DNA of 64,000 bases from Planococcus lenghuensis. Lineage in GTDB: Bacteria; Bacillota; Bacilli; Bacillales_A; Planococcaceae. The stretch lies in contig NZ_CP019640.1 in NCBI RefSeq assembly GCF_001999905.1, forward strand, positions 2,584,001 to 2,648,000, written 5' to 3'. Positions within the stretch are counted from its first letter, which is position 1; the number at the start of each line of letters is the position of its first letter. Positions 52,530 to 63,653 of the stretch are shown here, piece by piece. The notes under the pieces are model-generated. The model searched no databases, was not told the origin of the DNA, and saw only the letters and a program-made list of their open reading frames with translations. The translations under genes were made by a program, and so were the position numbers.

Positions 52530-53256
52530 GGAATGGCCGCTCCCTGTACTGAAAATAACCCGGGATTTCACCATCCAGGACCGGTCATTAGAGGCGGAGA
52601 AAATCCTTGTCCCCGCTGCCTCATTTCTTGATTTACTTGATGAAGACAGCCGGCAAAAGGCAGAAAACCTCCTGCCGAAAGGGCTGCCGGGCAAGGGGAT
52701 TGAACTGAACTTTCTCGGAAGAGGAGAAGAACGGTTTGCTGCTGATGTCCATGTAAACTGGAATGATGAAGAGACCGCTACGCTGGTCATCGTGCCGCAC
52801 GCCGAAAGCCACAGACGCATCGCCGGCCAGTTCACGAGTCTCCGGCAGCGGCTGAACGAGACGAATTACGACCTGCTGCTGGAAAAGATGAAAGTGGATG
52901 AATTGGTGAAACGGGTCCGGGAATTATCAGCTCCGCTCATCCGGCTTGATCGATCGCGCATGCTCATCCCGCTCTTTGGGGATTTGACAGTAGAACAGAT
53001 GGCTGCAGTGCAGGAGAAAGTATTGAGTGATACATACGCATCCGGCGCAACGAAAATCATTCTGGATTTCACCGCTGTCGATCTAATCGATAATTCCGGT
53101 CTCCAGGAATTCAATTCGCTGCTGCAGTCGCTCAGCCTGATGGGCACATCCGTCACGCTGACCGGCCTGCATCCGGATCATGCCCGGCGGCTCAATGAAT
53201 TGGATGTTCACCTGGGCATAACGTATGCTTCCTCGCTTCAGGATATCCTGCAGTAG
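52510..53256 (+). CDS. STAS-domain protein (RsbR-like stressosome component)
   Basis: A 248-residue protein starting at ATG 52510 (GGAGG upstream) inside the B12 gene. Residues 1-115 are a PAS-like or variable sensor part; 118-140 a linker helix; 142-246 a STAS domain. LIRLDRSRMLIPLFGDL and TKIILDFTAVDLIDNSGL match RsbR proteins, with T188 and S196 at positions where RsbR/RsbS and SpoIIAA relatives are phosphorylated. It could bind an RsbT-like kinase. No such kinase is in the window. Terminator at 53272 ends the unit. Confidence 0.8.
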   Translation: MKNPQSEEWPLPVLKITRDFTIQDRSLEAEKILVPAASFLDLLDEDSRQKAENLLPKGLPGKGIELNFLGRGEERFAADVHVNWNDEETATLVIVPHAESHRRIAGQFTSLRQRLNETNYDLLLEKMKVDELVKRVRELSAPLIRLDRSRMLIPLFGDLTVEQMAAVQEKVLSDTYASGATKIILDFTAVDLIDNSGLQEFNSLLQSLSLMGTSVTLTGLHPDHARRLNELDVHLGITYASSLQDILQ

Positions 53257-53271
53257 CAGGGATCGCTATTT

Positions 53272-53308
53272 AAAAAAGCGTGAGACCGGTACCGGTCTCA
53301 CGCTTTTT
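53272..53308. terminator. bidirectional terminator between the STAS gene and glpD
   Basis: Perfect palindrome AAAAAAGCGTGAGACCGGT / ACCGGTCTCACGCTTTTT between the two convergent genes. Confidence 0.9.
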
Positions 53309-53315
53309 CGATTTA

Positions 53316-55013
53316 TTATTTCGCTTCAACCGGTTCTTTCTCTACCCAATTCACGCCATACGGCACCGGCTGGGTCGCTTCAAACAGAAGTTCATCCAGC
53401 TCTTCGCGGTACAGCTGTTTCTGCTCATCCGTCCAGCCAAACGCACCAGCCATGTAATTGAGGACCGGATCCTTATATGTCCGTACCCAATCAATCTGGA
53501 AATAGATGGCCCCGGTCCGTCGGACAAAGAAGTCGACTGGCTTACAAGTCGCTTCATGTTCAATGCCGTACCGCAGCATGGCATACGCAAGCGGATGGAT
53601 GCCGATCTTATCCGCCTCGTCTTTGCCGGATACGTAATACTCCAGCACTTTATCCACATTTGCGCCGTAGCGCTCCGTCAGCTGGCGAAGAGCGCCTTCC
53701 GGCAGACCGAGCGGCTCACCTGCCCGTTCAATATCATCGATGAATTTCTTAAAGCCTTCCGAGCCGCCGACTTCACCGCCTGAAATCGGCAGGTGTTTCG
53801 TGTCACTTTTCGGGAACGTCCGCCCCTCTTCTTCCTTCAGCTGGGAAGCGACGAGATCCGCGATATGCTCCGCCATTTTCCGGTAACCGGTCAACTTGCC
53901 GCCGGCGATTGAAATAAGCCCGGATTCCGAAACGAAAATCTCATCCTTCCGGGAAATTTCAGAAGGATCTTTCCCTTCTTCGTAAATGAGCGGCCGGACA
54001 CCCGCCCAACTCGATTCAACGTCTTCCACAGTCACACCAACTTCCGGAAAGATGAAATCGACAGCCTTCAGCAAATAGTCGCGGTCTTCTTCCGTCATGG
54101 TCGGGTGTGCGATATCCGCTTTGTATACCGTGTCCGTCGTCCCCACATACACTTTGCCTTCGCGCGGGATTGCAAAGGCCATCCGGCCATCCGGCATATC
54201 AAAGTAAATCGCCTGTCGGAGCGGGAACCGGTCTCCGTCAAACACCAAGTGAACCCCTTTCGTTAACTGAAGGGTTTTCCCCTTCTTCGAGCCATCTTTT
54301 TCGCGCAGTTCATCAACCCATGGTCCGGCTGCGTTGACGACTTTCTTGGCACGGATGGAGTGGATGGTGCCGTCGATCTGGTCTTCCGCATTGACACCCA
54401 CGACGCGGCCGTCCTCATAAAGGAACTGGATAACTTTCGCGTAATTGAGTGCATGCGCACCGGTCTCCACAGCCTTTTTCATCACTTCAATCGTCAGCCG
54501 GGCGTCATCCGTCTTGTACTCCACGTAATATCCGGCACCTTTCAATCCGTCCCGCTTCAGCAGCGGTTCCCGTTCGAGTGCTTCGTCAATATTCAGCATG
54601 CGGCGGCGCTCGCCCTTTTTCACACCTGCCAGGAAGTCATAAACGCGCAAGCCGATATTTGTGCTGTACGGGCCAAAATTCCCGCCCTTGTAAAATGGCA
54701 GCATCATCCATTCCGGCGTTGTTACATGCGGGCCGTTCTCATACACGATTTCCCGTTCTTTGCCGACTTCCGCCACCATCTTCACTTCGAATTGCTTCAA
54801 ATAACGCAAGCCGCCATGGACGAGTTTCGTGGAACGGCTGCTGGTGCCCGCCGCAAAATCCTGCATTTCCAAAACGCCGATTTTCATTCCGCGGGTTGCA
54901 GCGTCAAGCGCAATCCCTGCACCTGTGATTCCACCGCCGATGACAAGCAAATCAAGTTGCTGGCTCTCCATCTCTTTGTACGTCGCTGATCGTTCAAAAC
55001 TGGAAAATCCCAT
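53316..55013 (-). CDS. glpD: aerobic glycerol-3-phosphate dehydrogenase
   Basis: A 565-residue FAD enzyme oxidising glycerol-3-phosphate to DHAP and feeding electrons to quinone at the membrane. FAD-binding LLVIGGGITGAGIALDAATRG at the front, TSSRSTKLVHGGLRYL and the C-terminal TGYRKMAEH/ISRKDEIF segments are typical. AGAAGGAGAG precedes the ATG. Length is normal. It has its own extended -10 promoter and GlpP-type leader terminator (55050-55145). Glycerol enters via GlpF and GlpK encoded upstream. Confidence 0.95.
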   Translation of the reverse strand: MGFSSFERSATYKEMESQQLDLLVIGGGITGAGIALDAATRGMKIGVLEMQDFAAGTSSRSTKLVHGGLRYLKQFEVKMVAEVGKEREIVYENGPHVTTPEWMMLPFYKGGNFGPYSTNIGLRVYDFLAGVKKGERRRMLNIDEALEREPLLKRDGLKGAGYYVEYKTDDARLTIEVMKKAVETGAHALNYAKVIQFLYEDGRVVGVNAEDQIDGTIHSIRAKKVVNAAGPWVDELREKDGSKKGKTLQLTKGVHLVFDGDRFPLRQAIYFDMPDGRMAFAIPREGKVYVGTTDTVYKADIAHPTMTEEDRDYLLKAVDFIFPEVGVTVEDVESSWAGVRPLIYEEGKDPSEISRKDEIFVSESGLISIAGGKLTGYRKMAEHIADLVASQLKEEEGRTFPKSDTKHLPISGGEVGGSEGFKKFIDDIERAGEPLGLPEGALRQLTERYGANVDKVLEYYVSGKDEADKIGIHPLAYAMLRYGIEHEATCKPVDFFVRRTGAIYFQIDWVRTYKDPVLNYMAGAFGWTDEQKQLYREELDELLFEATQPVPYGVNWVEKEPVEAK

Positions 55014-55049
55014 AGACCTTATCTCTCCTTCTGTTGACAGAAAATCGAA

Positions 55050-55101
55050 AAGAGACCAGACGGCACCCCTCAGAGTAATTCTGCAGGTGTCGGTGGTCTC
55101 T
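55050..55101 (-). promoter_or_regulatory. GlpP-controlled leader terminator of glpD
   Basis: In the 5' leader of glpD: GAGACCACCGACACC (55100-55086) pairs with GGTGCCGTCTGGTCTC (55067-55052), then TTTTCGATTTT. The same position and style as the B. subtilis glpD leader, where GlpP with glycerol-3-phosphate lets transcription through. Confidence 0.8.
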
Positions 55102-55137
55102 CAAATTCTCCATCCAGTTATTAACTTGTTCTGACAC

Positions 55138-55148
55138 CTATTATAGCA
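55138..55148 (-). promoter_or_regulatory. extended -10 promoter of glpD
   Basis: TGCTATAAT on the minus strand (TATAAT at 55145-55140) forms an extended -10; a -35 is poor (TTGGCT-like at an off-spacing). Confidence 0.7.
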
Positions 55149-55182
55149 TATCAAAAGCCAAATAGCGCCGAATAACCATGTG

Positions 55183-57538
<2,356 letters not shown>

Positions 57539-57587
57539 GGTAAAACACCTCTTTTCTCAGTTTAAGCAAGACTGTCAGGCTGATACA

Positions 57588-57648
57588 GAAAAAGACCCAC
57601 ACCAAACGCACACACTTCCACGGTGAAAGCGGCATTTGATGTGGGTCT
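57588..57648 (-). promoter_or_regulatory. GlpP-controlled leader terminator of glpFK
   Basis: GACCCACATCAAA (57647-57635) pairs with TTTGGTGTGGGTC (57606-57594) on the minus strand, then TTTTTCTG. Lies between the promoter and glpF, as in the B. subtilis antitermination leader. Confidence 0.8.
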
Positions 57649-57683
57649 CCAGATCTCCATCACAATCTTAACTTGTTAACTAC

Positions 57684-57712
57684 AACTTAACGGATTATGA
57701 AAACGCTGTCAA
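57684..57712 (-). promoter_or_regulatory. promoter of glpFK with overlapping cre site
   Basis: TTGACA (57712-57707), a 17-base spacer and TAAGTT (57689-57684). TGACAGCGTTTTCA (57711-57698) is a perfect match to the CcpA cre consensus TGWNANCGNTNWCA and overlaps the -35, so CcpA should repress directly in glucose. Confidence 0.88.
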
Positions 57713-57730
57713 CAGGTTTTTATACTTTTT

Positions 57731-58276
57731 TCATAATTCCCACAGATCACTCTGAGATGTTGAAATGGCGATGGCTCCTCCTTCGAGGGCCCGCTGAATG
57801 TCCGCTTCCGTGCGGATAAGCCCACCTGCGATAACCGGGATTTCGATTTGATCAGCAATTTCCCGGATGACAGAAGGAATAACCCCTGGCAGCACTTCGA
57901 TGTAATCCGGCTGTGCCTGCCGGATGATTTTTAAATTATGATCAAGTGCCTGACTGTCCAGGATGAAGAGACGCTGGATTGCCAGGACCTTGTTCTTCTT
58001 GGCCATTCCGATAACATTGGCCCGAGTGGAGACAATACCGTCCGGTTTGATACTGCGGACCAGAAACTCGATTCCCTGTTCATTTGTCTGCAGTCCTTGA
58101 ACAAGATCGGCGTGCACCAGCACTTTCTTGCCTGCTTTCTTAATTTCACGCACGAGCGGCTTCAGCTGTCCGAGATGGACTTCGAGAATAATGATGTACG
58201 GATAATCACTCGCGAGAAGCCGGTCAAATCCTTTCATGCTCCTGATCGCCGGAAGCACACCTTGCAGTTTGTCCAT
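57731..58276 (-). CDS. glpP: glycerol uptake operon antiterminator
   Basis: A 181-residue TIM-barrel-like antiterminator. ILEVHLGQLKPLVREIK, VHADLVQGLQ, KPDGIVSTRANVI and the C-terminal PVIAGGLIRTEADIQRALEGGAIAISTS glycerol-3-phosphate site are typical. It binds leader mRNAs when glycerol-3-phosphate is present; its targets are the hairpins at 57588 and 55050. It is separately transcribed just upstream of the glpFK promoter. Confidence 0.93.
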   Translation of the reverse strand: MDKLQGVLPAIRSMKGFDRLLASDYPYIIILEVHLGQLKPLVREIKKAGKKVLVHADLVQGLQTNEQGIEFLVRSIKPDGIVSTRANVIGMAKKNKVLAIQRLFILDSQALDHNLKIIRQAQPDYIEVLPGVIPSVIREIADQIEIPVIAGGLIRTEADIQRALEGGAIAISTSQSDLWEL

Positions 58277-58440
58277 GCATTATTCCCTTCCTTCCGTTTG
58301 TCATTTCACTATAATTATGTAAAAAGCATACATCGATTTGCCGCTGCTGTCTTTACGAAACATCCAGCTTATCTTACCAACAGGCTTGGCAATTTGTAAA
58401 TGAACTGCTTTGTGTGAACCATAGGAAAAACATCAAAAAA

Positions 58441-58475
58441 TAAAAAGCACCATAAACATGAAGTCTATGGTGCAA
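58441..58475 (-). terminator. terminator of the DUF4126 gene
   Basis: GCACCATA ... TATGGTGC hairpin followed by TTTTTATTTTTT on the minus strand, 12 bases past the stop. Confidence 0.82.
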
Positions 58476-58486
58476 TAAGGTTTAGG

Positions 58487-59044
58487 TTATGCCATCCGAT
58501 CTTTAAATGTAATCCGTCTGTATGCTTTATAAATCAGGTATCCGGCCACAGCAAGGACGATGACAGCGAGCACCGGCACAAGAAAAATCAGGACCGGACC
58601 GACAATCGCTATGCCATCTTCCATGGCGGATACGACAGGACTTACTGCCGCAGTTTCGCTGACACCTTTGACGATGGAAGTTGTGGCATGGGCAGTCGTC
58701 GCAATTCCGCCTCCCCCGATAATGGCGATGCTCCAGCTGACAAACGGATCCATATCACCGATGAATGAAGCCGTCAGCAAAATCCCGGCGACTGTTGCGG
58801 CCGGAGTGGCAAGCATTTTCAGGAAAGTACCAAGAACCGGCAGGTAATTGACACCGATTTCAAGCAGTGTCGCAACACCGAACGCAATCAGTGCCGGCGT
58901 ACTCCCGATCCATTCAAATCCTTCTGCAAGCGTCACCCATTCCGTGCGCACGAACAATCCGGTTATGAGCAGCGGCGTGAAGATGCGGAACCCTGCCGTC
59001 GCACTGAGTGCTAATCCGACAATCACAGCCAGAATCGCTTCCAT
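58487..59044 (-). CDS. DUF4126-family membrane protein
   Basis: A 185-residue protein with four to five hydrophobic helices and a glycine/alanine-rich character (VGLALSATAGFRIFTPLLITG, GVATLLEIGVNYLPVLGTF, GGIATTAHATTSI). This is the DUF4126 pattern. GGAGGGATATAA precedes the ATG. The last residues are basic. Monocistronic; function unknown. Confidence 0.8.
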   Translation of the reverse strand: MEAILAVIVGLALSATAGFRIFTPLLITGLFVRTEWVTLAEGFEWIGSTPALIAFGVATLLEIGVNYLPVLGTFLKMLATPAATVAGILLTASFIGDMDPFVSWSIAIIGGGGIATTAHATTSIVKGVSETAAVSPVVSAMEDGIAIVGPVLIFLVPVLAVIVLAVAGYLIYKAYRRITFKDRMA

Positions 59045-59103
59045 TTATATCCCTCCAAACAACAGCTTTCATCTTTATTAACCTATACCCCATTCCGGAC
59101 CGA

Positions 59104-60021
59104 TTAAGAGCCCGGCTGGAAACAGAGCGCTGCAGCGCCGATCACACCTTCACTCTGATTCAGTTGGGCCGGTACAACTTGCGTCTGCCGGCCGACAGCA
59201 TCAAGTGCATAGCGGCTGATATGCGTCTGGACCGCTTTGAACAAGGGATCACCAACTTGTGAAACTCCGCCGCCGATTATGATTGCTTCGGGGTCGAACG
59301 TATTGACAAGCGACACGGCAGCAGTGCCCAATGCATGAAACACCCGGTCAACAAACTCCATTATAGCAGCATCCCCCGCCCGGTATAGATCGAATACTTC
59401 TTTCGTTGAAAGTGTCCGACCTGAAATCACCGAGCCATGCTTGGCAATCGACGTACCGGAAGCAATCAACTCCAAGCAGCCATAGAGACCGCAGAAACAG
59501 CGGCCGAATGACGGATCGACCACCATGTGCCCGATTTCACCGGCATTGCCCCGCCGGCCGCTCACAAGCCGGCCATCCGATACGATGCCGGCGCCGATGC
59601 CGGTACTGACAGTTACATAAACAAAGTCATTCAAGCCGCGTGCAGCTCCAAGCCATTTTTCTGCAAGTGCCGCGGCGTTTGCATCGTTCTCCAGTAAGAC
59701 CGGTATGGAAAATCGCTGCGCCATCAATTGCACAACCGGCACATCGATCCACCTCGGCAAATACGGCGGTGAATGGATGGCACCTCTTTTCGTATCAAGC
59801 GGCCCAGGCGCTCCGATACCGATACCGCTTAAGTCGCCTGCCTGAAGGCCAGTCTCCTTGATCAATTTGCTGATGACTCTGCTGATGCGTTCGATCATCT
59901 CCTCCGGCGCCACGGTACCATCTGTCGGAATGACCGTTTTTTTAAGAATCTCCCCCGTTTCCGCCACGACTGCCGCTGCTGCTTTTGTTCCTCCTATGTC
60001 AACGCCAACTGCGTATTTCAT
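59104..60021 (-). CDS. ROK-family sugar kinase (glucokinase-like)
   Basis: A 305-residue kinase. ATP site AVGVDIGGTKAAAAVV, substrate loop IGAPGPLD, LENDANAAALAE (catalytic Asp) and the zinc motif CFCGLYGCLE with GHMVVD. These residues indicate a catalytic ROK kinase rather than a repressor (no HTH). Glucokinase, fructokinase or N-acetylhexosamine kinase are possible. AAAGGAAG precedes the ATG. It stands just downstream of the YciI/threonine aldolase pair but has its own site. Confidence 0.88.
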   Translation of the reverse strand: MKYAVGVDIGGTKAAAAVVAETGEILKKTVIPTDGTVAPEEMIERISRVISKLIKETGLQAGDLSGIGIGAPGPLDTKRGAIHSPPYLPRWIDVPVVQLMAQRFSIPVLLENDANAAALAEKWLGAARGLNDFVYVTVSTGIGAGIVSDGRLVSGRRGNAGEIGHMVVDPSFGRCFCGLYGCLELIASGTSIAKHGSVISGRTLSTKEVFDLYRAGDAAIMEFVDRVFHALGTAAVSLVNTFDPEAIIIGGGVSQVGDPLFKAVQTHISRYALDAVGRQTQVVPAQLNQSEGVIGAAALCFQPGS

Positions 60022-60075
60022 CCCCGTCGTCTTCCTTTCCTGTTGAATCCCGATAGAAATACCTTACCGCATCAA

Positions 60076-60110
60076 TCAAAAAAATGCAGTCCCGGAGACC
60101 GGAACTGCAA
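60076..60110 (-). terminator. terminator of the lta-yciI unit
   Basis: GCAGTTCCGG-TCT-CCGGGACTGC hairpin followed by ATTTTTTTGATT on the minus strand, 9 bases beyond the YciI gene stop. Confidence 0.85.
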
Positions 60111-60118
60111 CGCGGGTG

Positions 60119-60385
60119 TCAGTCTGCCCAGACTGCCTCCCATTCATGGATTTCGCTGTTTCTTGCCCCTTGCCGGATATAAGGATCCTGATCCGCCAGT
60201 GCTGCACAGTCCGCGAGCGATTCAGCCTGGTAGATGATCAGTCCGCCGGAACCATCCGGAAACCGGCCGTTCGCACGCACATGTCCCGCGGTTCGCATTT
60301 GTTCGAGGAATGCCAAATGATCCGAACGATAGCGAACGCTTTTTTCTTCATCAGCCATTCGCAGAAACACCGCAAATGTCTTCAT
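60119..60385 (-). CDS. YciI-like protein
   Basis: An 88-residue dimeric alpha-beta barrel-type protein with the conserved His-Asp of YciI (SDHLAFLEQM) and DPYIRQGARNSEIHEW. YciI relatives can have hydrolase or catabolic roles; many are of unknown function. It overlaps the threonine aldolase gene by 4 bases, so the two are coupled. Confidence 0.8.
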   Translation of the reverse strand: MKTFAVFLRMADEEKSVRYRSDHLAFLEQMRTAGHVRANGRFPDGSGGLIIYQAESLADCAALADQDPYIRQGARNSEIHEWEAVWAD

Positions 60386-61479
60386 GACATCACCTTCTTT
60401 ATTTCTGAATCGAATTGCTGAAACACTTTCCGGACTTCCGCTGCTGACAGATTCGCATATTGATCACCGAGACTCACTTCAAAATAGCAATTGTGGTCGT
60501 CTATTTTCCGCACATAGCCTGTAATTCCGATGCCGGTCTGTTCCTGTGCAGCAGCAATCGCTTCCGCTGCCTGTTCTTCGGGCAGAGCGATATGGACGTG
60601 GAACATATTCGATACCGGCACTTCCGGCAGCGTCGTGACGGCAGGCACATTATTGAAATAACCGGCCAGTTCTGTTGCATCCTCATAATACCGGCGCATC
60701 TGGTTGACCCGCTGATCAAAATAATAGTCGGCACTCACGATGTACGGATACAAGCTGATCAAATCGCCGCCGTGCCTCCGTTTCCACACTTTGGACTGCT
60801 GAATGAACTCTGCGTTCCCCGCAAGTACCGCCCCCGCAATGCCGCCGATGCCTTTATAGACGGAGATATACACACTGTCGAACAATGCGCTTATCTCGGC
60901 TGCCGTTTTTCCGTAATAAGGCAGGACTTCAAGAAGTCGCGCCCCGTCCAAATGAAGCCGGATGCCATGTTCCCGGCAATACGCAGAGATGTCTTCGAGC
61001 GTCTTGTAATCCGGCAATTGACCGCCGATTTCCCGCTGCGGCAATTCAAGCAGGATACAGGCGACTTTTTCCTGCATGTTTACGATATCTTCAAGTGTGA
61101 TAATACTATTGCGGTCCGCCAGCAATATGGATTGGATGCCGTGCAGCTCCTGCAACCCGTTTTCTTCGTGGATCTCCAAATGACTTAACGGGTGGTAGCC
61201 GACTTTCCGGATCCCCTCCTCGTCGCTCCAGATACGCAGGGCTATCTGCTGAGCCATCGTGCCGCTCGGGAAGAACACGGTCTCTTCTTTCCCAAGCAGT
61301 TTCGCCATCTTGTCTTGGAAAGCATCAATTACTTGGCCCTCGCCGTAATGATCACTCTTTAGTCCGTCATCCACTTGGGCAAATGCCTCTTTCAATATGC
61401 GGGCGGTCCGCTTCCCGTGCCCGGCCAGTTGGTATTCGGTCTCTTCGAATGTATCCCGCAGTCGATTTGTATCCTTCAT
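60382..61479 (-). CDS. low-specificity threonine aldolase family (beta-eliminating lyase)
   Basis: A 365-residue PLP enzyme. FPSGTMAQQIAL, HLDGARLLE (the PLP-ring Asp) and the PLP lysine in VYISVYKGIGGIAGAVL mark the aldolase/beta-eliminating lyase family that breaks threonine to glycine and acetaldehyde. Start ATG at 61479 follows GGAGGGGGC; the longer frame (46 codons) has no site. Upstream of yciI. Threonine as substrate is likely but not shown. Confidence 0.85.
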   Translation of the reverse strand: MKDTNRLRDTFEETEYQLAGHGKRTARILKEAFAQVDDGLKSDHYGEGQVIDAFQDKMAKLLGKEETVFFPSGTMAQQIALRIWSDEEGIRKVGYHPLSHLEIHEENGLQELHGIQSILLADRNSIITLEDIVNMQEKVACILLELPQREIGGQLPDYKTLEDISAYCREHGIRLHLDGARLLEVLPYYGKTAAEISALFDSVYISVYKGIGGIAGAVLAGNAEFIQQSKVWKRRHGGDLISLYPYIVSADYYFDQRVNQMRRYYEDATELAGYFNNVPAVTTLPEVPVSNMFHVHIALPEEQAAEAIAAAQEQTGIGITGYVRKIDDHNCYFEVSLGDQYANLSAAEVRKVFQQFDSEIKKVMS

Positions 61480-61603
61480 CCTGGTTCCTGCCCCCTCCGG
61501 TTTCCTTCCCCTTACTATACCATGATTATTCTTTCGCTTTGCACTCGCCAAATCCGTCATTTTCCGGCAAACTGGAGGAAAGAATGTGAAGGAGTGAATA
61601 GCA

Positions 61604-62320
61604 ATGCGGACGACCACAATTGGAACGGTTCATCAATTATCATTCATGCCCGACGCATTTCCTGTGAATTGCTATTTAATCGAAGAACGGGATTCCCTGA
61701 CACTCATCGACACCGCTCTTCCTTACAGCACGGCGGGTATCCTGAAGACAGCAAGAACGATCGGCAAACCAATTACACACATCATTCTGACCCATGCCCA
61801 TATGGATCACGTGGGTTCGCTCGATGAATTGACGGACGCTTTGCCAAATGCCCAAGTCGGTATTTCAGTACGGGATGCCCGCCTGCTTGCCGGTGACAGC
61901 GATTTGCTCGCCGGTGAGCCGCAGAGCCCTGTCAAAGGCGGCTTGCCAAAAAAGATCCGGTCACGACCGGATATTCTCTTGAAAGAGGGAGATCGGATCG
62001 GTTCGTTGGAAGTGATTTTTTCACCCGGCCACACGCCAGGTTCCATTTCACTGATTGATACGCGGAACGGCAGTCTGATTGCAGGCGACGCTTTTCAAAC
62101 TAGAGGCGGCGTTGCGGTATCAGGCCAAGTGAAACCGCTGTTCCCTTTTCCTGCCATGGCCACCTGGCACAAAGGAGCAGCCCTGATCAGCGCCAAGCGC
62201 CTGCGCGCGCTCAATCCGGCACTGCTTGCTGTCGGCCACGGCCGTATACTCGAACAGCCGGCTCGCGCGATGGATAAAGCGATTGCTGTCAGTGAGAAGA
62301 AATTAAAACCTTCAAGATGA
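61604..62320 (+). CDS. MBL-fold metallo-hydrolase
   Basis: A 238-residue metallo-beta-lactamase-fold protein: THAHMDHVGS (HxHxDH), SPGHTPGS (third His), GDAF (bridging Asp) and a final His in VGHGR give a complete two-metal site. Such proteins include lactonases, glyoxalase II and thioesterases. AAGGAGTGAATAGC precedes the ATG. Convergent with the glycosyltransferase gene; substrate unknown. Confidence 0.88.
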   Translation: MRTTTIGTVHQLSFMPDAFPVNCYLIEERDSLTLIDTALPYSTAGILKTARTIGKPITHIILTHAHMDHVGSLDELTDALPNAQVGISVRDARLLAGDSDLLAGEPQSPVKGGLPKKIRSRPDILLKEGDRIGSLEVIFSPGHTPGSISLIDTRNGSLIAGDAFQTRGGVAVSGQVKPLFPFPAMATWHKGAALISAKRLRALNPALLAVGHGRILEQPARAMDKAIAVSEKKLKPSR

Positions 62321-62340
62321 TGATATGCAGCCGGTCAATT

Positions 62341-62386
62341 AAAAAAGGCACAGCCCGGTCCTCTGATCGGCTATGCCTTTCTTTTG
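62341..62386. terminator. bidirectional terminator between MBL hydrolase and glycosyltransferase
   Basis: AAAAAAGGCA ... TGCCTTTCTTTT hairpin with an inner CCGG...CCGATCAG pairing, between two convergent stops. Confidence 0.75.
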
Positions 62387-62399
62387 TTGCAACTGTTCC

Positions 62400-63653
62400 T
62401 TAAAGCGGGTCTTTTTTCAGTTTCTCTTCCAGTTCCGGGCCGAAACGCTGTGTTTTATCCCAAGCGATGGCTTCATTCTGAATCCGACTCCAGACATACA
62501 GCACAAAGCTGCGGAATAACAGCAGGAGAAACAGCTGGGCGTAAGTGAAATACATCGTGAGGGCGAGCAGGACATTTTTCAGGGAAACATTCTTATCAAC
62601 GACAAGCGCGCTCAGCAGCTGACCGACGTACACGACATACGTTAAAAACCACAGCATCAGCACCGGCGTATTCATGTGAGGCAGTTCATACCCCGTGATG
62701 CCGAAGATGAAGAACAGATCCGATAAGAGCAGCATCAGCACAAACACCAAATAAGTAAAGACGTGCTGCAGACTGAAGATGAAACCTTTCCCTTTCCAGA
62801 GCGACCATTCACGAAACGATTTTTCAAGCAGATAAATGTTTCCGGTCAGCCACCGGGTCCGTTGACGGATCAGTGCATTGATGGTTTCCGGTTCCTGTTC
62901 CCATGTACGGGAAGTCGGCACGACCGGGAGCCGGTAACCCGCCGCATTCAGCCGGACCGTCAGCTCGGCATCTTCCGCTAACGCATATACATCATAGCCG
63001 CCCATTTCTTCGATTGCAGAGCGCCGGAGCAGCATGTTCGTGCCGGCGAGTGAACCCAACTTAAAGAGCGCCCAGCGGCCGCATTGCATCAGCAGCTGAA
63101 ATACCTGAAACTCGAGCCCGATCATCCGGGTGAGCACATTCGCGCCGGAATTCCGCGTTTTTACATAGCCGACAGCCCCCGCAGCATCCGGCGTCCGCTC
63201 GGCTGCTTGCACCAGCTTTTCGAGTGCATCCGTTTCCGGCTCATTGTCCGCATCGAATACCATGAAGTAATCCGAAGAGATGAGGCTGATGCCATAATTG
63301 AGCACGCGTGATTTTCCGTTAGGTGCTCCTTCAGGGACAGGTATGTAATGAATCCGGGAAAACACTGCCGCATATTCCTGTGCAATCGCAGCTGTGTCAT
63401 CTTCCGAGCGGTCATCGAGCACATAAACATCCAACCGGCCACTGTACCGAAGCCGGTTCATTGCCTGGAGCGTCGCATCAAGAACCAATCCTTCGTTATG
63501 TGCCGGAATCAGCACGGATACACTTGGGTAGTTCTCTAACTTGGATGAGTCCCCGGTTCGTGCCCGGTACCAGATGCCGGCAATTGTCAGTACGGAGTAA
63601 TACAGCAGCAGCAGCCAGAAGAACCCTAAAATAATCGTGATGGCATGACTCAT
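62400..63653 (-). CDS. processive GT2 glycosyltransferase (membrane)
   Basis: A 417-residue GT2 enzyme with an N-terminal helix (about 5-25), catalytic domain (about 45-290) and three C-terminal helices (300-390). D,D,D and QxxRW residues are seen: VLDDRSEDD, VFDADNEPE, LAEDAEL and RQRTRWLTG. This pattern marks processive polysaccharide synthases such as YdaM, BcsA and HasA-like enzymes. It overlaps the upstream GGDEF-type gene by 4 bases. Likely makes an exopolysaccharide under cyclic-di-GMP control, as YdaKLMN does in B. subtilis (inference). Confidence 0.9.
   Translation of the reverse strand: MSHAITIILGFFWLLLLYYSVLTIAGIWYRARTGDSSKLENYPSVSVLIPAHNEGLVLDATLQAMNRLRYSGRLDVYVLDDRSEDDTAAIAQEYAAVFSRIHYIPVPEGAPNGKSRVLNYGISLISSDYFMVFDADNEPETDALEKLVQAAERTPDAAGAVGYVKTRNSGANVLTRMIGLEFQVFQLLMQCGRWALFKLGSLAGTNMLLRRSAIEEMGGYDVYALAEDAELTVRLNAAGYRLPVVPTSRTWEQEPETINALIRQRTRWLTGNIYLLEKSFREWSLWKGKGFIFSLQHVFTYLVFVLMLLLSDLFFIFGITGYELPHMNTPVLMLWFLTYVVYVGQLLSALVVDKNVSLKNVLLALTMYFTYAQLFLLLLFRSFVLYVWSRIQNEAIAWDKTQRFGPELEEKLKKDPL

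Noticed and set aside
60460-61188. 242-codon plus-strand frame opposite the threonine aldolase
   Set aside because: Antisense to a gene with a complete PLP enzyme motif set; no ribosome binding site.
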